Positions 61,960 through 64,000 of a stretch of 64,000 nt of DNA are shown here, piece after piece. Positions within the stretch are counted from its first letter, which is position 1. Every line of letters begins with the position of its first letter. Both the position numbers and the translations under genes were made by a program. The notes beneath the pieces were generated by a model, which was not told the DNA's origin, searched no databases, and worked only from the letters and a program-made list of their open reading frames with translations. The stretch is from Bog-756 sp963741055 (GTDB taxonomy: Bacteria > Actinomycetota > Acidimicrobiia > Acidimicrobiales > RAAP-2): positions 1-64,000 of the forward strand of contig CAVUGU010000012.1 in the NCBI GenBank assembly GCA_963741055.1, given 5' to 3'.

Positions 61960-63048
61960 TCAAGCCGCCGCGGGAAGGAGGTTGGAGAGAGTGGTGAAGA
62001 GCAGGTAGATGAGGGCGGCCCAGATCGGCACCAGAATCAGCCACTTCGATTCCCGTCCGAGAATCCTTGCCCAACGCCGGTTGGTCAGTCCGAGCAGGAC
62101 CAGGAGCCCGACCTCGAGCAGGGCCACTGGCAGTAGACCGGTGTTCCAGCCGGCCTCACCGCCCAGTGCCACGTCGTAGGGCCTCCCGGCATCGAGGTCG
62201 TGCTTGAGCGAGGTGTTCGCGCCTGGTCCGCCCTTGAAGCCGGCCACCACGATCAGGCGCTGAGCTGCCGAATAGGGCGGGTTGCAGGTGGTGAGGGTCA
62301 GCCGACTGTCCCCGAAGTAGTTGAGGACCGAGACGTTCGAGGGATCGACCGGGAAGGACGGGAAGGCCACGATGTAGGTGAGCCGCTGCGCCTCCAAGTC
62401 GGTGAGATAGATCGCGTCGCCGGGCTTCAGCGCGCTGATGTTGTAGAAGGGCGCGCCGTGGGTGGTCCGGTGACCTGCGATGGCGACGTTGCCGGACTGT
62501 CCGGGGTCCGCGGTGCCGCTGTAGTGGCCAGGGCCCTTGGCGAGATCGTCGGTGCCGGTCCCCTCCACCACGAACTGGCTGAGCCCGATGGCCGGGATCT
62601 GGAGGAGGGCGATCACTCCACCTTCGGGAGGAACCGGCAGATTGGCCGTGGCCGGGGCCAGCGAGAAGACCGGGTGCGCGTGCTTCACCCGTGCCTTGAA
62701 CTGAGAGGCGAGGTCGTTCTGGCTGTGCTGCTGCTCGATCGCAGTTCCCCAGAGCTGCCAAGCGCCGAAGAGGATGATCAGGGCGCCGATGCTCATCACC
62801 CAGGTCGACGCGGTGAGCAGGCGCTTGTGCTGGCGTTCCCGGCGTATCTCGGCTTCGGGGTCGGGAGGTGGTTCCTCGACCTCGTCGTGGGAGGCCTCGT
62901 CGCTCAGACGGAGGTCGACGCTCGGAACGGAAACGACGTCCGTCCGAGTCGGGGTTGTCGCCACGGCACCAGTCTTGCTGCGCGGGTCGGCGCCCGGTAG
63001 CTCGTCGGGTTCGTCACCGACCTGGGTCGGGACGTCGGTCGTCGCCAT
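61960..63048 (-). CDS. Sortase family transpeptidase (class D/E-like)
   Basis: 362 residues from ATG 63048. After a 90-residue hydrophilic, acidic N-terminal domain comes a membrane helix (STWVMSIGALIILFGAWQLW), then the sortase fold: GVIALLQIPAIGLSQFVVEG, VAIAGHRTTHGAPFYNI (catalytic His), LTLTTCNPPYSAAQRLIVVA (catalytic Cys and Arg). Two C-terminal helices (LLPVALLEVGLLVLLGL, WLILVPIWAALIYLLFTTL) mark the actinobacterial E-type arrangement. It should attach proteins with an LPxTG-like signal to the cell envelope. No clear LPxTG protein occurs in the window; the neighbouring proteins lack one. Confidence 0.85.
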   Translation of the reverse strand: MATTDVPTQVGDEPDELPGADPRSKTGAVATTPTRTDVVSVPSVDLRLSDEASHDEVEEPPPDPEAEIRRERQHKRLLTASTWVMSIGALIILFGAWQLWGTAIEQQHSQNDLASQFKARVKHAHPVFSLAPATANLPVPPEGGVIALLQIPAIGLSQFVVEGTGTDDLAKGPGHYSGTADPGQSGNVAIAGHRTTHGAPFYNISALKPGDAIYLTDLEAQRLTYIVAFPSFPVDPSNVSVLNYFGDSRLTLTTCNPPYSAAQRLIVVAGFKGGPGANTSLKHDLDAGRPYDVALGGEAGWNTGLLPVALLEVGLLVLLGLTNRRWARILGRESKWLILVPIWAALIYLLFTTLSNLLPAAA

Positions 63049-63102
63049 CAGGGTGCGCCGGGCGCGAAAAGGTGCATCACATCGCTCGCGTCGCTCGGCG
63101 GC

Positions 63103-63986
63103 TCAGGAGCCGCCGTAGCCGGTGACCTTGACGGCCCACTTGCACTGCGCAGGTGCCTGCACGACGAGCCCTTGACTGCCGGTGCTGGTGAGGTTGGTGA
63201 CCGACTGTCCCTGCGGATCGTTGCTGGTGACCGCCGGAGTGCCCGAAGGGCTCGAGCCCGGCGGGGTCACCACATAGACCGCGAAGGTCGGCTTCGCCGC
63301 GGGCACCGGATTGCACTGGAACGCCCACCCGATGTACCAGGTCGACCCTGCGACGTTGAAGGCCGGACTGGTCCAGTTGCCGGTCGACTGATGCTCGGGC
63401 ACGAGGTAGGACTCCTGCCCGAGCGGCGCAGTCGTCGCGGTCGTCGAACCGGCCGGCGGCGGCCCCGGCTGCGGTGGTCGTGGTGGCCGACGAGCCGGCC
63501 GCTCCCGCAGCGGTGGTCGTGGTGGTCGACGAGCCGGTGCCGGACCGGGAGCCGCTCGCGCTCGTGGTCGAGGTCGAGCTCGAGCCGCCGCCACTGCCGC
63601 TGGCCGGTGGCAGCTTGTACGCGCCCTCGGAAGTTCCCGACGCGGAGGTGGTCGAAGCGTTCCCGACGTTGCCGTTGATCCACATCCCGATGAAGACCGC
63701 GACCAACACCGCAAGGAAGAGCTGCCAGGTCTTCCAAGCCCGCCTCCCCTTGATGTGCAACTGCCCGGGCTCGGGACGGGTGTCGTCGGGCCCCGCGCCT
63801 GCCGCCGGCGCCGCCTCGTTCGCCTGGTCCACGGAATTTGTTTCCGGTGACACCCACCCGGCGTAGGGAGGAGGCCCAGACGTCGGAGTTCGCGGAGGAG
63901 CGGGTGGCGGCAGCGGACCCGGCGGCGAGCCGGGCGGTGGTGGTGGGCCCTGGCGGTGTGAAAGAGGGCGGTTGGTCGATGCTCAT
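63103..63986 (-). CDS. Membrane-anchored extracytoplasmic protein with Pro-rich N terminus, frameshifted
   Basis: ATG 63986 gives MSIDQPPSFTPPGP; a shift near 63940 keeps a Pro/Gly-rich cytoplasmic tail reading GSPPGPLPPPAPPRTPTSG before SPETNSVDQANEAAPAAGAG. One membrane helix follows (TWQLFLAVLVAVFIGMWING), then a Ser/Thr/Gly linker. A second shift near 63420 restores LVPEHQSTGNWTSPAFNVAG, STWYIGWAFQCNPVPAAKPT and FAVYVVTPPGSSPSGTPAVT, ending KVTGYGGS. The ectodomain looks like a beta-sandwich with one cysteine pair. No family recognised. Precedes the sortase gene on the same strand by 54 bp. Confidence 0.55.
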
Positions 63987-64000
63987 CCGAAGCGCCCGTG

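Overview
The window is 64 kb of very GC-rich DNA (roughly 70% by eye) from an actinobacterium. High GC, frequent GTG and TTG starts, many 4-base start/stop overlaps, a SenX3/RegX3-type two-component pair, the ClpS-DUF2017 pair, a clustered tRNA-Glu/Asp/Phe set, CtaA/CtaB and a DUF4214 surface protein together suggest an uncultured Actinomycetota, perhaps class Acidimicrobiia. The class is an inference from gene content and was not tested by phylogeny.

Layout. (1) 1-5.4 kb: one end of an actinomycete integrative and conjugative element (AICE): a small conserved AICE protein, an FtsK-like translocase, a RepSA-type initiator, an excisionase and a tyrosine integrase, abutting the 3' end of tRNA-Arg(ACG), with candidate integrase arm sites at 5329-5361. 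All but the excisionase are broken by many compensating frameshifts. (2) 5.6-10.5 kb: a DUF4214 repeat surface protein with an exact 552-bp internal duplication, a small secreted protein and a methyltransferase. (3) 10.7-20.1 kb: acyl-CoA and lipid-type metabolism (CaiB CoA-transferase, DUF35 plus Ltp-type thiolase, MDR reductase, amidase, LLM oxidoreductase), interrupted by an XRE-nucleotidyltransferase fusion and by a CHAD gene convergent with a polyphosphate-glucokinase-like ROK gene. (4) 20.3-26.7 kb: a compact five-gene minus-strand operon for a type IV secretion-like machine (TraG/VirD4, VirB4-like, SCO6880-like, VirB6/TrbL-like, small membrane protein) with no recognisable relaxase. (5) 26.8-35.9 kb: housekeeping: senX3/regX3, serS, an ABC exporter, tlpA-like, ctaB, ctaA, clpS, DUF2017 and three tRNAs. 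(6) 36-41.3 kb: a beta-propeller lipoprotein, an ECF sigma factor, a transmembrane IPT protein and a nucleoside-deoxyribosyltransferase-like protein. (7) 41.4-49.5 kb: a cyclase/ATPase regulator and two paralogous patatins flanking a methyltransferase and an aldehyde dehydrogenase. (8) 49.6-52.8 kb: purF-purM-pyrE operon. (9) 53-58.9 kb: a lipoprotein, a PHP phosphoesterase, then an arsenic cluster (arsR, arsI/cadI, aqpS-like, FAD oxidoreductase, arsC) with a clear operator-promoter. (10) 59-64 kb: purL, a lipoprotein, a sortase and a secreted protein.

Quality note. Many otherwise convincing genes need one or two frameshifts to read through (about 20 sites in 58 kb), while the first 5.3 kb needs more than 20. 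Protein similarity continues across each break in another frame, usually without stop codons, so most breaks outside the element look like sequencing or assembly errors. Inside the element, true decay, or poor consensus from a sub-stoichiometric element, remains possible. Start positions and frameshift sites below were worked out by reading frames by hand.
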